The notes below the pieces were generated by a model. That model saw nothing but the letters and a program-made list of their open reading frames with translations. It was not told the origin of the DNA and did not search any database. Below, piece after piece: positions 1 through 8,791 of a stretch of 15,687 nucleotides of DNA. Within the stretch, counting starts at the first letter, position 1; each line of letters opens with the position of its first letter. Source of the stretch: Coprococcus sp. (GTDB lineage Bacteria > Bacillota > Clostridia > Lachnospirales > Lachnospiraceae); assembly GCA_016296785.1 (NCBI GenBank), contig JAEDHX010000049.1, positions 1-15,687 of the forward strand. The letters are read 5' to 3'. The position numbers and the translations under genes were made by a program.

Positions 1-1981
1 TTTCTTTTCTCTCTCTTCCGGATGCCGTTATGATAAGACCTGTAAGCCTTCCATAGCTGTCATAGGTATATGCTATACTGTCACCATTTTCATAACACTT
101 TGTTTTCAGCTCGCCATAACTGCCGTAAGTATAGTCTGTCTTGCTGTTACCTGTATCTGCACTGATAACCCTTCCATAGCCGTCATAGGTATATGAAACA
201 AGTTCATTTCCGGTTTTTACACCTATGCATCTGTCATTTTCATCATAATTATACTCTGTTTTTGTTCCTGATGCATCCTTTATTTCTACCGGTTTACCAT
301 ATATATCATATACATACGTTACCCTGCTTCCGTCTGCATATATACATTCTGTAAGCTGCCCCTTCGTACTGTATCTGTATGAAGTCGTATTTCCGTTTGC
401 ATCTGCCACGGCAACAAGATTTCCACCTGCATCGTAGGTATAGACTGTACTGTGACCATCCGGCAGTATGACTGATGTAAGCCTGTCCCCTGCGTCATAA
501 ATATACTGTGTCTTTCTTCCTATTTCATCTGTTACCGATATCCGGCGTCCCCTGCTGTCATACTCTGCCGTAACGCTGCTTCCGTCTGCAAATGTTTTTT
601 GTATTATGTTACCATTTTTGTCGTATGCATATGTTGTTTTATTTCCGACTGCATCCACCTCACATACCATGCGTGACATCCTGTCATATTCATAGGTTGT
701 GACGTTATTATCGCTGTCTGTCACTGATATGTTTCTATTTAAGCTGTCGTAGGTATATGTGTATACTGCACCTGTTTTTGTTGTATATTTTATTACGTTA
801 TAGTTTGCATCATATTCGTATGTGGCTTTATTTCCTCTTGCATCTGTTTCCTGTACAAGATTACCGGCTTTGTCATACTTATATGTGTTCTTTAAGCCGT
901 ATATGTTTACAGACTCAGTAAGATTACCTTCTGCGTCATATTTAAACTGTTCACATGTTCCATCAGGATATGTTATCTTTGTCCTGTTTCCCATATCATC
1001 ATATTCATATGATGTTTTTCTTCCCTGTGAATCAACTGCACTTATAAGCTGTCCTATTTTGTCTCTGTTTAGTATTGTTACAAGCCCATCGTCATCAACA
1101 GTCTGTATAAGCTTTCCGCTTTCATCATATACATACTGTATGGTTCTTTCACACTCAACATCATTTACTATGGTATGTATGGTCTTTGTAAGAACATTTC
1201 CGGCCTCATCATATGTGTTCTCTGTTATATTGCCTGCAGAATCCCGGATTTCTATGGCGTTTCCGTTATTGTCATATTTCGCGGTAAGTACTGTTCCTAT
1301 GTCATCTGATATTCCTGTAATATTTCCTTTTCTGTCTATTGTATAGTTTTGTTCATTTCCTTCAGCATCAGTTACCTTTGATAGATTGTTTCTGCTGTCA
1401 TAGGATAAAAGCACTTCTCCTTCATCTTCCGTCTTTAGCGATACTATCTGACCCATACTGTTATATGAATTAATAATTGTATTGCCATCAGCGTCAGTTA
1501 CTGATGTTACATTACCTGAATCGTCATATTCATAGGCAGTAATATTACCAAGTGCATCTGTTTTTGTAAGAACATTTCCATGTTCATCATATGTGCTGCA
1601 GGTGGTATGTCCCATGGCGTCAGTTATACTTATGACATTTCCGAAATCATCGTATATATATCTGCTTACATTTCCAAGCCGGTCTGTTACAAGCTCTTCT
1701 CTTCCGTCTATATCATGTATATATGCCGTCTCATTTCCGGCTGCATCTATTACCTTAATCAGTCTTCCTTCATCATCATATATATTCTTTGATACTGTAA
1801 CTCCCCTGGCATCTGTTATTTCTATAAGATTATGGTCGTCATAAGCAAATGTTGTCTGAATTCCGGCTGCATCCGTTACTTTTACGAGATCTCCGTTTCC
1901 ATCATATGTGTACTCCGTCTTACTACCATCATCTGATATAACCTTAATAATTCTGCCTTCTTCATCCCTTATAAACTCTAC
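1..1981 (-). repeat. YD-repeat (RHS) array within the giant surface protein
   Basis: About 30 units of roughly 20 residues follow the pattern (Y)xYDxxGNLxxVTDAxG. Clear examples are YEYDDSGNVTSVTDADG and YTYDAGGNLVAVADANG. The first degenerate unit is at about residue 1286 and the last visible one, YTYDSYGRLTGL, lies next to the window edge. The units diverge at DNA level, so this is an old protein-level repeat rather than a recent tandem duplication. The absence of any RHS core motif before the edge means the array continues or closes outside the window. Confidence 0.93.
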
Positions 1982-4900
1982 GCTGTTTCCGTCGCCACAG
2001 CTTATTCCGTTTTCATCAAAGGTAATTTTATTACCGTTTGTGTCTGTTATGCTTAAAAGTCCTTTTTCAACGTGAAATATGTATTCTGTTCCATTCTGTT
2101 TGGTCAGCTTATACATCACAGGATTTGATACTTCATACTCCTCATCATACAGTTCTTCTCCATTAAATAGGAGCTCACTTGCATGATCTAATGCTTCTAG
2201 CTTCGATGTCCCACCATTTATTGGCTCAAACTCATAGGAAAACTCATAACTTGTAAGCGGATATAGTACCTTGCTTGCCGGATTTGTTTTTACCTTGAAC
2301 TTATCTGTCTTTCCATCTCCCCAGTTTATTGTTACTATATGTGCCCTATACTCTTTCATAATATAGGTTCGCATGTTGTAGGCTCCGCTTATCTCTGCCT
2401 GATACCAGTTCTCCCCAAGCACTCCGCTAGTTTCTATTGTTGCTCCTGCAGTTGACATCTTCCAGCCATATCCAAAGTCTCCCTGCTCATATCTGTCCCT
2501 GCTGTCATAACTTCGTAATACGGCAAATGATACACCCGATACTTTTTTCTCTATATCTCTAAAAGCTATAGAGTAATTACCTACTTTCATCCTTCCTTCA
2601 ACTGATATCACTATTTCATCAGAAACACCCGTATTGCCTTTATAGGCAGTAAGTCTAAGCTTATAAAGGCCATTGTTCATCATTGTTGTATCAAGTTCTC
2701 CCAGATTACCATGATGTACTGATGTTGTGCTTTTGTTAATAACCGTATAGCTGTCACTTTTTATTGGCGCATATGCAAGTTCATATCCGGTAAATCCCTT
2801 TCCGCCTGCAATACCCTTCACGCTTAGCGGTGCGGTTATGCTTTCTCCATCATTCGGAGTTTCAATATAAGCAGTAAGTTCTATCTTTTCATCTTCAGGG
2901 TCCGGCTCTGTAATTGGCTCCTGCTCTGTTGTCGGTTCCTGCTCTGTTGTCGGTTCCTGCTCTGTTGTTGGCTCCTGCTCTGTTGTCGGCTCCTGCTCTG
3001 TTGTCGGCTCCTGCTCTGTTGTCGGCTCCTGCTCTGTTGTCGGCTCCTGTTTTGAAGCGGCATTTATTGTCATGTTTAGAATTTTTTCGTTTCCCGAACC
3101 ATCTTTTGCTACCGCTTCTATTTCATATCTACCCTCATGCATAAGCACAAGTTCTGCTATATTTTCTTCATTTATATCAAGCTTATTTCCATCTGCAAAA
3201 AGTTCTGTATACACTTCCCCGCTATTATCTGAAGCTATTATTTTAAGATGTATGGTATCAGATGTCCAAAACTCTTCTTCCAAAACCTCTACATCCAGCT
3301 CAGGCGGTATTATGTCAGCTTCATAAGGCATTTCCTCTATATAGAAATTTTTGTCCTTTTCGGCCTCATTTCCTGCCATATCTGTTGCTATAACACTTAT
3401 GGTACATGTCTTTTTCTCATCAGCTTTAATATAAATACAATCATCGTTATCAGGATTTACCGGTATACCATCCATGAATACATTAATGCTGCTTAACGGA
3501 CTATCATCTTTTACATTTATTTTTACCTTAATATCTTCTTCACCTATATAGGCACTGTCTCTTTCGGAACCTATTATTATTACAGGTATGGTCTTGTCTA
3601 CAACCATTATATATTCCTTGGTATCATATCCTCCATTTGGTTCCTCTCCCGTTATAGTAATTGTATATTCTCCTTCTTCTGAAGGTGCTTTTAATGTAAA
3701 TAAACCACTGCTGTCAGCAACTGTTTCACTTCCATCTATATAAATCCTGTATGTCAATGACTCTGTATTATTTTCATTATTTATCTGTATCTCGTCCTCA
3801 TATCCCGGCTTAACATATGGAGGAATGGATGCACTTATCTTTACATCACGCGGAGTACGGTCCGGTTTGCCGCCTCCTATAAGCTCTAAATCCTCGTCTC
3901 TTCCTTCAATTTCAAAAATACTTCCCGAAAGCGCTATATTATCTGCCACTATTCTTCCTTGAAGCACTGTCTTATATGTATTAAATGCTGCCTTTCCTTC
4001 CGGTGCATATACAATACCTGAAAGATTTATGTTGGTACCATTTATTGTTATATTTCCTTTTTTTGAATATAGTACAATTCTTCCGGGGCTGTTTATATTA
4101 CATACATTGTATGTTATATCTCCTTCCGCTATAACATAGCAATCTCCGGAAAAGCCGGTTTCACTTATATCTACCGAACCATCACTATATATTGTTTTTT
4201 GAATTACTGTGCTATCCGTAACATGTAAAACCCCATTTGCATCATAGAAAGCTCCGTCTCCGCTATCTTCTCCGAATGCAGGCAGTTCTCCCGCCTTTTT
4301 TATAATACCCTCACCAAGGTCTGGCATCTCCACCGCCTCTATGTATTCGTTTTTTTCTCCTGTTGAAATCTGCCACCCTGAAATATTTGTGGTTCCTACA
4401 GAATTAATTCTTCCATCTATATATAGTTCCGATATCCCTGCGTTTATATTTCTTCCTGAATATATATCACCTGTTATTTTGCACTTCCAGCCATATAGTC
4501 CCAAATCCAGAGTATTGCTTCCTGAGTATAATGTATATGGTAATTCTATATGGTTTTTTTCAAGTGCAGGTACATATAAACTTCTTGATACAACCTTTTC
4601 ATAACCATCTTTTGCCGTAAGTCTTACTTTATACTGATACTGCCTTTTTTCATATGAAGGCTCTATGTTTACCTTCCATGATGCCTCCTGTATTTCATTT
4701 GGCTTTAGTGTACCAAATACATTGGTTCCTTCACTATTATCCGCCAGACTCAATCCTCCCGGAAGCTCTATACTTACTTTTACGTCCTCTGCATCCATAT
4801 CACTTATGTTTTGAATATATGCAGAAATATCAATAGGATTAGGGCTGTAACTGTCTCCGTCTGTTTCAACTTCTTTATCTGAATATACACTTAATGCCAG

Positions 4901-5836
4901 TGGAAGTGTTAAATCTTCCGTAAATTCACTTAATCCGTAGTATGTTACATACTCCCTTTTCTCTCCCGGCGAAAGCGTCTTCTCATACCATGTTACAGTA
5001 ACTGCACTGTCTACAATATATGTTCCTTCCGAAACCGGTGCCTCCCATAATACGCTTGATACCTTTCTCCAATTAAAAAACTGAACTTTATCCGGTTTCA
5101 AGTATTCTCCGTTATAGAATCTGCCTTGTGCAATCACATTTGGATTTACAAGTTTGTCAAAGCTCTGGTAGTACTTCGGAATCTCATCTCCGGTAAATTC
5201 CATCTCCGTTGTTATGCTCCCATATCCGGGAACTCTAAAAGGCGCACTGTCATTATCCCCAAGCATTGTATCAAGCATTATCCTAACGCCAACATTTTTT
5301 TCTTTTTCACTTGTATTTTCCAGGGTATATTTTATTTCGACACAGTCATCTCTTCCAGTTGTTGCATTTTCTATTATTGACAGCTTCTGTTCAATCTTTA
5401 TATCTTCTATTTCACTAACACTTGTAATACTTGCTTCTTCTTCTGATATTATGCAACTATTACCCCCGTATAAATATGTATTTCCATCTACAACTACTGT
5501 CGTTTTAGATGTAGAACCTCCCGGAAATCCATATAGCATAGGTTTGTTGTCATCGCTGTCTTTTTCAGGGTCTCCTCCTGTTGTTCCAACTGTTATTTTG
5601 TTGGAATCTACAGAACCTAATTTTATATATTTATTGTATATACTTTGCCCTTCCTTTGTTACACGCTTTTCCGAAGCCTCTGTCACCTCATTCACATCTG
5701 TTTCCTCTGCCCTGCTTATAATCAGGTCACGCGGAATAAGCGTTAATATTAATGACAGAGCTGTTATTATTGCTATAATTGTCCTTATTCTTTTTAATTC
5801 TCTTTTCACTGAATTTTTTATTAGTTTGTTTTTCAT
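1..5836 (-). CDS. Giant secreted Ig-like/RHS (YD-repeat) protein, partial (C-terminus beyond left edge)
   Basis: An open frame of 1945 codons starts at the ATG at 5834-5836 and is still open at position 1. The start is supported by an AAGGGGG ribosome binding site 6-7 nt upstream and by a signal peptide: basic residues 1-18, a hydrophobic stretch at about 19-34, and possible cleavage after SRA (residue 43). Domains in order, rough residues: variable N-terminal region with a beta-rich domain (about 140-305); CARDB-like segment (about 311-416); beta-helix or polymer-forming-like region rich in short 'GDI..GNI' strands (about 433-650); two or three Ig-like modules (about 664-926); hexapeptide linker (about 930-978); another Ig-like module (about 986-1075); DUF6531-like segment starting at VGNYSIAFRD (about 1082-1190); about 30 YD repeats to the window edge. 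Such proteins are wall-associated or exported; YD repeats form a beta-shell that often encloses a variable C-terminal effector. That end, including any RHS core or toxin, lies outside the window, so toxin versus adhesin cannot be decided. It is separated from the trp operon by a terminator and is probably transcribed separately. Confidence 0.93.
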   Translation of the reverse strand, partial: MKNKLIKNSVKRELKRIRTIIAIITALSLILTLIPRDLIISRAEETDVNEVTEASEKRVTKEGQSIYNKYIKLGSVDSNKITVGTTGGDPEKDSDDNKPMLYGFPGGSTSKTTVVVDGNTYLYGGNSCIISEEEASITSVSEIEDIKIEQKLSIIENATTGRDDCVEIKYTLENTSEKEKNVGVRIMLDTMLGDNDSAPFRVPGYGSITTEMEFTGDEIPKYYQSFDKLVNPNVIAQGRFYNGEYLKPDKVQFFNWRKVSSVLWEAPVSEGTYIVDSAVTVTWYEKTLSPGEKREYVTYYGLSEFTEDLTLPLALSVYSDKEVETDGDSYSPNPIDISAYIQNISDMDAEDVKVSIELPGGLSLADNSEGTNVFGTLKPNEIQEASWKVNIEPSYEKRQYQYKVRLTAKDGYEKVVSRSLYVPALEKNHIELPYTLYSGSNTLDLGLYGWKCKITGDIYSGRNINAGISELYIDGRINSVGTTNISGWQISTGEKNEYIEAVEMPDLGEGIIKKAGELPAFGEDSGDGAFYDANGVLHVTDSTVIQKTIYSDGSVDISETGFSGDCYVIAEGDITYNVCNINSPGRIVLYSKKGNITINGTNINLSGIVYAPEGKAAFNTYKTVLQGRIVADNIALSGSIFEIEGRDEDLELIGGGKPDRTPRDVKISASIPPYVKPGYEDEIQINNENNTESLTYRIYIDGSETVADSSGLFTLKAPSEEGEYTITITGEEPNGGYDTKEYIMVVDKTIPVIIIGSERDSAYIGEEDIKVKINVKDDSPLSSINVFMDGIPVNPDNDDCIYIKADEKKTCTISVIATDMAGNEAEKDKNFYIEEMPYEADIIPPELDVEVLEEEFWTSDTIHLKIIASDNSGEVYTELFADGNKLDINEENIAELVLMHEGRYEIEAVAKDGSGNEKILNMTINAASKQEPTTEQEPTTEQEPTTEQEPTTEQEPTTEQEPTTEQEPTTEQEPITEPDPEDEKIELTAYIETPNDGESITAPLSVKGIAGGKGFTGYELAYAPIKSDSYTVINKSTTSVHHGNLGELDTTMMNNGLYKLRLTAYKGNTGVSDEIVISVEGRMKVGNYSIAFRDIEKKVSGVSFAVLRSYDSRDRYEQGDFGYGWKMSTAGATIETSGVLGENWYQAEISGAYNMRTYIMKEYRAHIVTINWGDGKTDKFKVKTNPASKVLYPLTSYEFSYEFEPINGGTSKLEALDHASELLFNGEELYDEEYEVSNPVMYKLTKQNGTEYIFHVEKGLLSITDTNGNKITFDENGISCGDGNSVEFIRDEEGRIIKVISDDGSKTEYTYDGNGDLVKVTDAAGIQTTFAYDDHNLIEITDARGVTVSKNIYDDEGRLIKVIDAAGNETAYIHDIDGREELVTDRLGNVSRYIYDDFGNVISITDAMGHTTCSTYDEHGNVLTKTDALGNITAYEYDDSGNVTSVTDADGNTIINSYNSMGQIVSLKTEDEGEVLLSYDSRNNLSKVTDAEGNEQNYTIDRKGNITGISDDIGTVLTAKYDNNGNAIEIRDSAGNITENTYDEAGNVLTKTIHTIVNDVECERTIQYVYDESGKLIQTVDDDGLVTILNRDKIGQLISAVDSQGRKTSYEYDDMGNRTKITYPDGTCEQFKYDAEGNLTESVNIYGLKNTYKYDKAGNLVQETDARGNKATYEYDANYNVIKYTTKTGAVYTYTYDSLNRNISVTDSDNNVTTYEYDRMSRMVCEVDAVGNKTTYAYDKNGNIIQKTFADGSSVTAEYDSRGRRISVTDEIGRKTQYIYDAGDRLTSVILPDGHSTVYTYDAGGNLVAVADANGNTTSYRYSTKGQLTECIYADGSRVTYVYDIYGKPVEIKDASGTKTEYNYDENDRCIGVKTGNELVSYTYDGYGRVISADTGNSKTDYTYGSYGELKTKCYENGDSIAYTYDSYGRLTGLIITASGRERKE
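2905..3048 (-). repeat. 18-bp tandem repeat encoding a (QEPTTE)n linker
   Basis: Seven nearly identical 18-bp units (2923-3048, plus-strand form GCTCTGTTGTCGGCTCCT with T/C variants) and one degenerate unit (2905-2922, encoding QEPITE) encode eight copies of a Glu/Pro/Thr hexapeptide at about residues 930-978 of the surface protein. The composition resembles the extended, Thr/Pro-rich stalks of Gram-positive surface proteins. The almost perfect DNA identity suggests recent slippage and a copy number that may vary between strains. The unit length is a multiple of three, so changes in copy number keep the frame. Confidence 0.95.
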
Positions 5837-5926
5837 TTGTTTCCCCCTTATTATTTTAAACATGAACCACTCTGTTACAGCTGAAAAAACTATATCACAT
5901 ATTTTTAACAACTCTTCAAATTATTT

Positions 5927-5956
5927 TTAAGCGGTCAGTTTTCGGGGTTAAGCGGT
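5927..5956. repeat. Pair of 9-bp direct repeats upstream of the RHS gene
   Basis: TTAAGCGGT occurs at 5927-5935 and again at 5948-5956, 21 bp apart start to start (about two helical turns). It lies in the 130 bp between the trp terminator and the start of the giant surface protein gene, about 90-120 bp upstream of its ATG. The position and phasing fit a regulator binding site, but no protein is implied and chance is possible. I could not identify a convincing -35/-10 pair for the RHS gene here; the best candidate, TTGAAG with TATAGT on the minus strand, has a poor 19-bp spacer. Confidence 0.35.
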
Positions 5957-5966
5957 AAAATTACAT

Positions 5967-6009
5967 AAAAAAATGCGGTAACATATTGATTTTACATATG
6001 TTACCGCAT
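5967..6009 (-). terminator. Rho-independent terminator of the trp operon
   Basis: A perfect 14-bp inverted repeat, ATGCGGTAACATAT at 5973-5986 and its complement at 5996-6009, with a 9-nt loop, begins about 20 nt past the trpA stop. Read on the minus strand the stem is followed by seven T residues (plus-strand A tract 5967-5973). This ends trpEGDCBA and insulates it from the RHS gene downstream in the same orientation. On the plus strand the hairpin lacks a T tract directly after it, so termination is predicted mainly for the minus strand. Confidence 0.92.
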
Positions 6010-6027
6010 ATATTATATTATACTTTT

Positions 6028-6798
6028 TTACCGTATAGCATCCTTCATACTCTTAACATATTCCTTTATGTAAGGAACACAATCGCTGCCATACTTTGCA
6101 CATAGCTTTACAATTGCAGAGCCTACAATTACGCCATCAGAAGTATCAGCCATCTGCTTTGCCTGCTCAGGCGTAGATATTCCAAAGCCTACGGCGCAAG
6201 GTATGTCCTTTACCTTCTTAACAAGCTCCACCATTCCCTTAATGTCGGTTGTAATCTTAGCTCTTGTACCTGTAACTCCAAGAGAAGATACACAATAAAC
6301 AAATCCATTTGCCTCTTTTGCAATCATACTTACTCTCTCATGAGAAGTAGGAGCGATAAGGGATATAAGATCTATATCATATTTTTTACAGATACCATCA
6401 AATTCATCCTTCTCCTCAAAAGGTATATCAGGAAGTATAAGTCCGTCTATTCCTATTTCCTTACAGATACTTATAAACTTCTCTGAGCCATAAGAAAATA
6501 CAACGTTTGCGTAGGTCATAAATACCATAGGAACGCTTACCTTTTTTCTGAGTCTTCTTACTAAATCAAATACTTTATCTGTTGTAACACCACCTGACAG
6601 GGCTCTGATATTTGCCTCCTGAATAACAGGTCCTTCAGCTGTCGGGTCAGAAAATGGTATTCCAAGCTCTATGAGGTCAGCGCCTGCTTCTACCATTGCA
6701 TATACTATCTCTTCTGTTACTTCAAGTGATGGGTCACCACATGTAATAAATGGAATAAATGCTTTACCATTTTCAAATGCCTTTGATATATTACTCAT
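6028..6798 (-). CDS. trpA: Tryptophan synthase alpha subunit
   Basis: A 256-residue protein, within the usual length for the family, that cleaves indole-3-glycerol phosphate to indole and glyceraldehyde 3-phosphate in the cytoplasmic alpha2-beta2 complex. The TIM-barrel landmarks are present: PFITCGDPS (residues 16-24), the catalytic-Glu segment LIELGIPFSDP (Glu44, matching Glu49 of the Salmonella enzyme), the phosphate-binding VGFGIST loop and GVIVGSAIV near the C-terminus. The second catalytic position, Asp60 in Salmonella (DPLADGP), reads DPTAEGP here, so it is Glu55. This could be a lineage variant with the acid kept but longer. The ATG overlaps the end of trpB by 8 nt (ATGAGTAA), indicating translational coupling and co-expression of the two subunits. 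It is the last gene of the operon; a strong terminator follows. Confidence 0.97.
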   Translation of the reverse strand: MSNISKAFENGKAFIPFITCGDPSLEVTEEIVYAMVEAGADLIELGIPFSDPTAEGPVIQEANIRALSGGVTTDKVFDLVRRLRKKVSVPMVFMTYANVVFSYGSEKFISICKEIGIDGLILPDIPFEEKDEFDGICKKYDIDLISLIAPTSHERVSMIAKEANGFVYCVSSLGVTGTRAKITTDIKGMVELVKKVKDIPCAVGFGISTPEQAKQMADTSDGVIVGSAIVKLCAKYGSDCVPYIKEYVKSMKDAIR

Positions 6799-7975
6799 AA
6801 AGATCCTCCCCTCTGTATCTTGCTATAGCAGCTACGTCCTTATCTCCGCGTCCTGAAATATTTATTACAATAATCTTATCCTTATCAAGTGTCGGTGCCA
6901 GCTTAATTGCATGGGCAACAGCATGGGCACTCTCAATTGCAGGAATTATTCCTTCTATACATGACAGATACTCAAATGCATCAACTGCCTCATCATCAGT
7001 AACTGCAACATATTCAGCACGGCCTATGTCATGAAGATATGCATGCTCCGGTCCTATTCCGGGATAATCAAGACCTGCTGAGATTGAATATACAGGTGCT
7101 ATCTGTCCAAATTCATCCTGACAGAAATATGATTTCATTCCATGGAATATACCAACTCTTCCTGTATTTAGAGTTGCTGCTGTTTCAAATGTATCAATAC
7201 CTCTGCCTGCTGCCTCACATCCTATTAATCTTACTTCCTTATCAGGAATAAAGTTGTAGAATGCTCCAATCGCATTAGAACCTCCACCAACGCATGCCAT
7301 TACAACATCAGGAAGTCTTCCTTCCTTCTCCATAATCTGGGTCTTGATTTCTCTGCTTATTACAGCCTGAAAATCTCTTACTATCTCAGGAAATGGATAT
7401 GGACCCATAACTGAACCGAGAACATAATGTGTATCATCAATACGGTTTGTCCACTCTCTAAATGTCTCAGATACGGCATCCTTAAGTGTTGCTGTTCCTG
7501 TTTCAACTGCATGAACCTTAGCACCAAGAAGCTTCATTCTATATACATTAAGGGCCTGTCTTATTGTGTCTTCCTTACCCATAAATATCTCGCATTCCAT
7601 ACCCATCATTGCGGCAACCGTAGCTGTTGCAACACCATGCTGGCCTGCTCCTGTCTCTGCTATTACTCTTGTCTTACCCATACGCTTAGCAAGAAGCATC
7701 TGACCAATTACATTATTAATCTTGTGGGAGCCTGTGTGGTTTAAATCCTCTCTTTTAAGATAAATCTTTGCACCGCCAAGGTCCTTTGTCATTCGCTCTG
7801 CATAGTAGAGTCTGCTTGGTCTTCCTGCATATTCATTATAAAGCTCTGTAAGTTCCCTGTTAAACTCAGGGTCATCCTTATACTTTTTATATGCCTCCTC
7901 AAGCTCAAACATTGCATTCATTAATGTTTCCGGTATATATTGTCCACCGTATAATCCAAAACGTCCTTTAGACAT
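6791..7975 (-). CDS. trpB: Tryptophan synthase beta subunit
   Basis: A 394-residue PLP enzyme that condenses indole with L-serine to give L-tryptophan; it works in complex with TrpA. The N-terminus FGLYGGQYIPETL is typical of the TrpB1 type that pairs with TrpA. The PLP lysine is Lys85 in HTGSHKINN, the catalytic Glu107 lies in AETGAGQHG, and the phosphate-binding loop is GGGSNAIG; the C-terminal GRGDKD is also intact. The ATG at 7975 has an AGAGGAGG ribosome binding site and lies 21 nt after the trpC stop. In many Firmicutes trpF occupies this position between trpC and trpB; here there is no room for it. Confidence 0.98.
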   Translation of the reverse strand: MSKGRFGLYGGQYIPETLMNAMFELEEAYKKYKDDPEFNRELTELYNEYAGRPSRLYYAERMTKDLGGAKIYLKREDLNHTGSHKINNVIGQMLLAKRMGKTRVIAETGAGQHGVATATVAAMMGMECEIFMGKEDTIRQALNVYRMKLLGAKVHAVETGTATLKDAVSETFREWTNRIDDTHYVLGSVMGPYPFPEIVRDFQAVISREIKTQIMEKEGRLPDVVMACVGGGSNAIGAFYNFIPDKEVRLIGCEAAGRGIDTFETAATLNTGRVGIFHGMKSYFCQDEFGQIAPVYSISAGLDYPGIGPEHAYLHDIGRAEYVAVTDDEAVDAFEYLSCIEGIIPAIESAHAVAHAIKLAPTLDKDKIIVINISGRGDKDVAAIARYRGEDLYE

Positions 7976-7996
7976 TTTCTCATCCTCCTCTAAAAC

Positions 7997-8791
7997 CTAT
8001 TCTCCTCTAAGCTCCTTAAGCATTTCCTTTTTATCAGCAGCTCTCATAAATGTTTCGCCAATTAATACGGCATCTGTCCCATTGTCTTTAAGTCTCGCTA
8101 TATCTTCAGCCGTCTTAATTCCGCTTTCAGAAACATATAGTATATTTACATCTGATATAAGATTTCTTAATCTGATACTGTTCATTATGTCCACTGTAAA
8201 ATCCTTAAGATTACGGTTATTAACACCTATTATTCTTGCACCTGCTGAAAGAGCCATATTTACCTCAGCTTCATCATGTGCTTCTACAAGAGCTGATAAG
8301 CCAAGCTCATCACATATACTGATACAGCTTCTCATAAATTCTACATCATGTAAAGCACATATAAGAAGTATTGCATCTGCTCCAATAACCTTAGCCTGAT
8401 ATATCTGGTATATATCAATTGTAAAATCCTTCCTGAGTATCGGAATATTAACAGCATCCCTTATCTCCTGCAAATACCTGTCTGCACCTAGAAAATACTT
8501 CTGCTCTGTAAGCACCGAAAGGCAATCAGCACCTGCAAGCTCATATTCCTTTGCAATATCTACATAAGGAAAATCCTCTGCAATTACACCCTTTGACGGG
8601 GAAGCTTTCTTGACCTCACATATAAAGGAAATACCATCTTTCTTAAGTGCCTTTTCAAATGCAAATTCAGGAAGCCTGCCCTTCGTGGCATATGCCTTCT
8701 CTTTCATTTCTTCAAGAGGTATTTTCTTCTTATCCTCTTCTACATGAATTCTTTTATCAGTTGCTATTTTCTTTAAAATATCTTCTGCCAT
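7997..8791 (-). CDS. trpC: Indole-3-glycerol phosphate synthase
   Basis: A 264-residue TIM-barrel enzyme that closes CdRP to indole-3-glycerol phosphate with loss of CO2 and water. Family motifs seen: CEVKKASPSKG (residues 58-68, with the catalytic Glu/Lys), LRKDFTID with the catalytic Lys, LVEAHDEAE, GVNNRNL and the phosphate-binding SESGIKT and LIGE. It is a stand-alone TrpC, not fused to TrpF as in enterobacteria. The start at 8791 gives the expected N-terminus (DILKKIATDKR), but its nearest Shine-Dalgarno-like sequences (AGGAGG, GAGGAG) are about 24 nt or more upstream, and an in-frame stop lies 18 nt upstream, so no longer form is possible. The 67-nt gap from trpD is the widest in the operon. 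Confidence 0.97.
   Translation of the reverse strand: MAEDILKKIATDKRIHVEEDKKKIPLEEMKEKAYATKGRLPEFAFEKALKKDGISFICEVKKASPSKGVIAEDFPYVDIAKEYELAGADCLSVLTEQKYFLGADRYLQEIRDAVNIPILRKDFTIDIYQIYQAKVIGADAILLICALHDVEFMRSCISICDELGLSALVEAHDEAEVNMALSAGARIIGVNNRNLKDFTVDIMNSIRLRNLISDVNILYVSESGIKTAEDIARLKDNGTDAVLIGETFMRAADKKEMLKELRGE

Noticed and set aside
2905..3048. CRISPR-like array
   Set aside because: The 18-bp units are directly abutting with no spacers and lie within a coding frame.
2881..3144. Repetitive short frames on both strands over the 18-bp repeats
   Set aside because: These are out-of-frame readings of the hexapeptide-coding minisatellite; the real frame is the continuous minus-strand surface protein.
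5214..5930. Plus-strand open frame of 238 codons
   Set aside because: It lies almost wholly opposite the RHS gene coding sequence, has no family resemblance, no good RBS and low-complexity composition, and is a shadow of the minus-strand gene. The same holds for the plus-strand frames at 822-1346, 1580-1844, 3072-3496 and 4341-4836.
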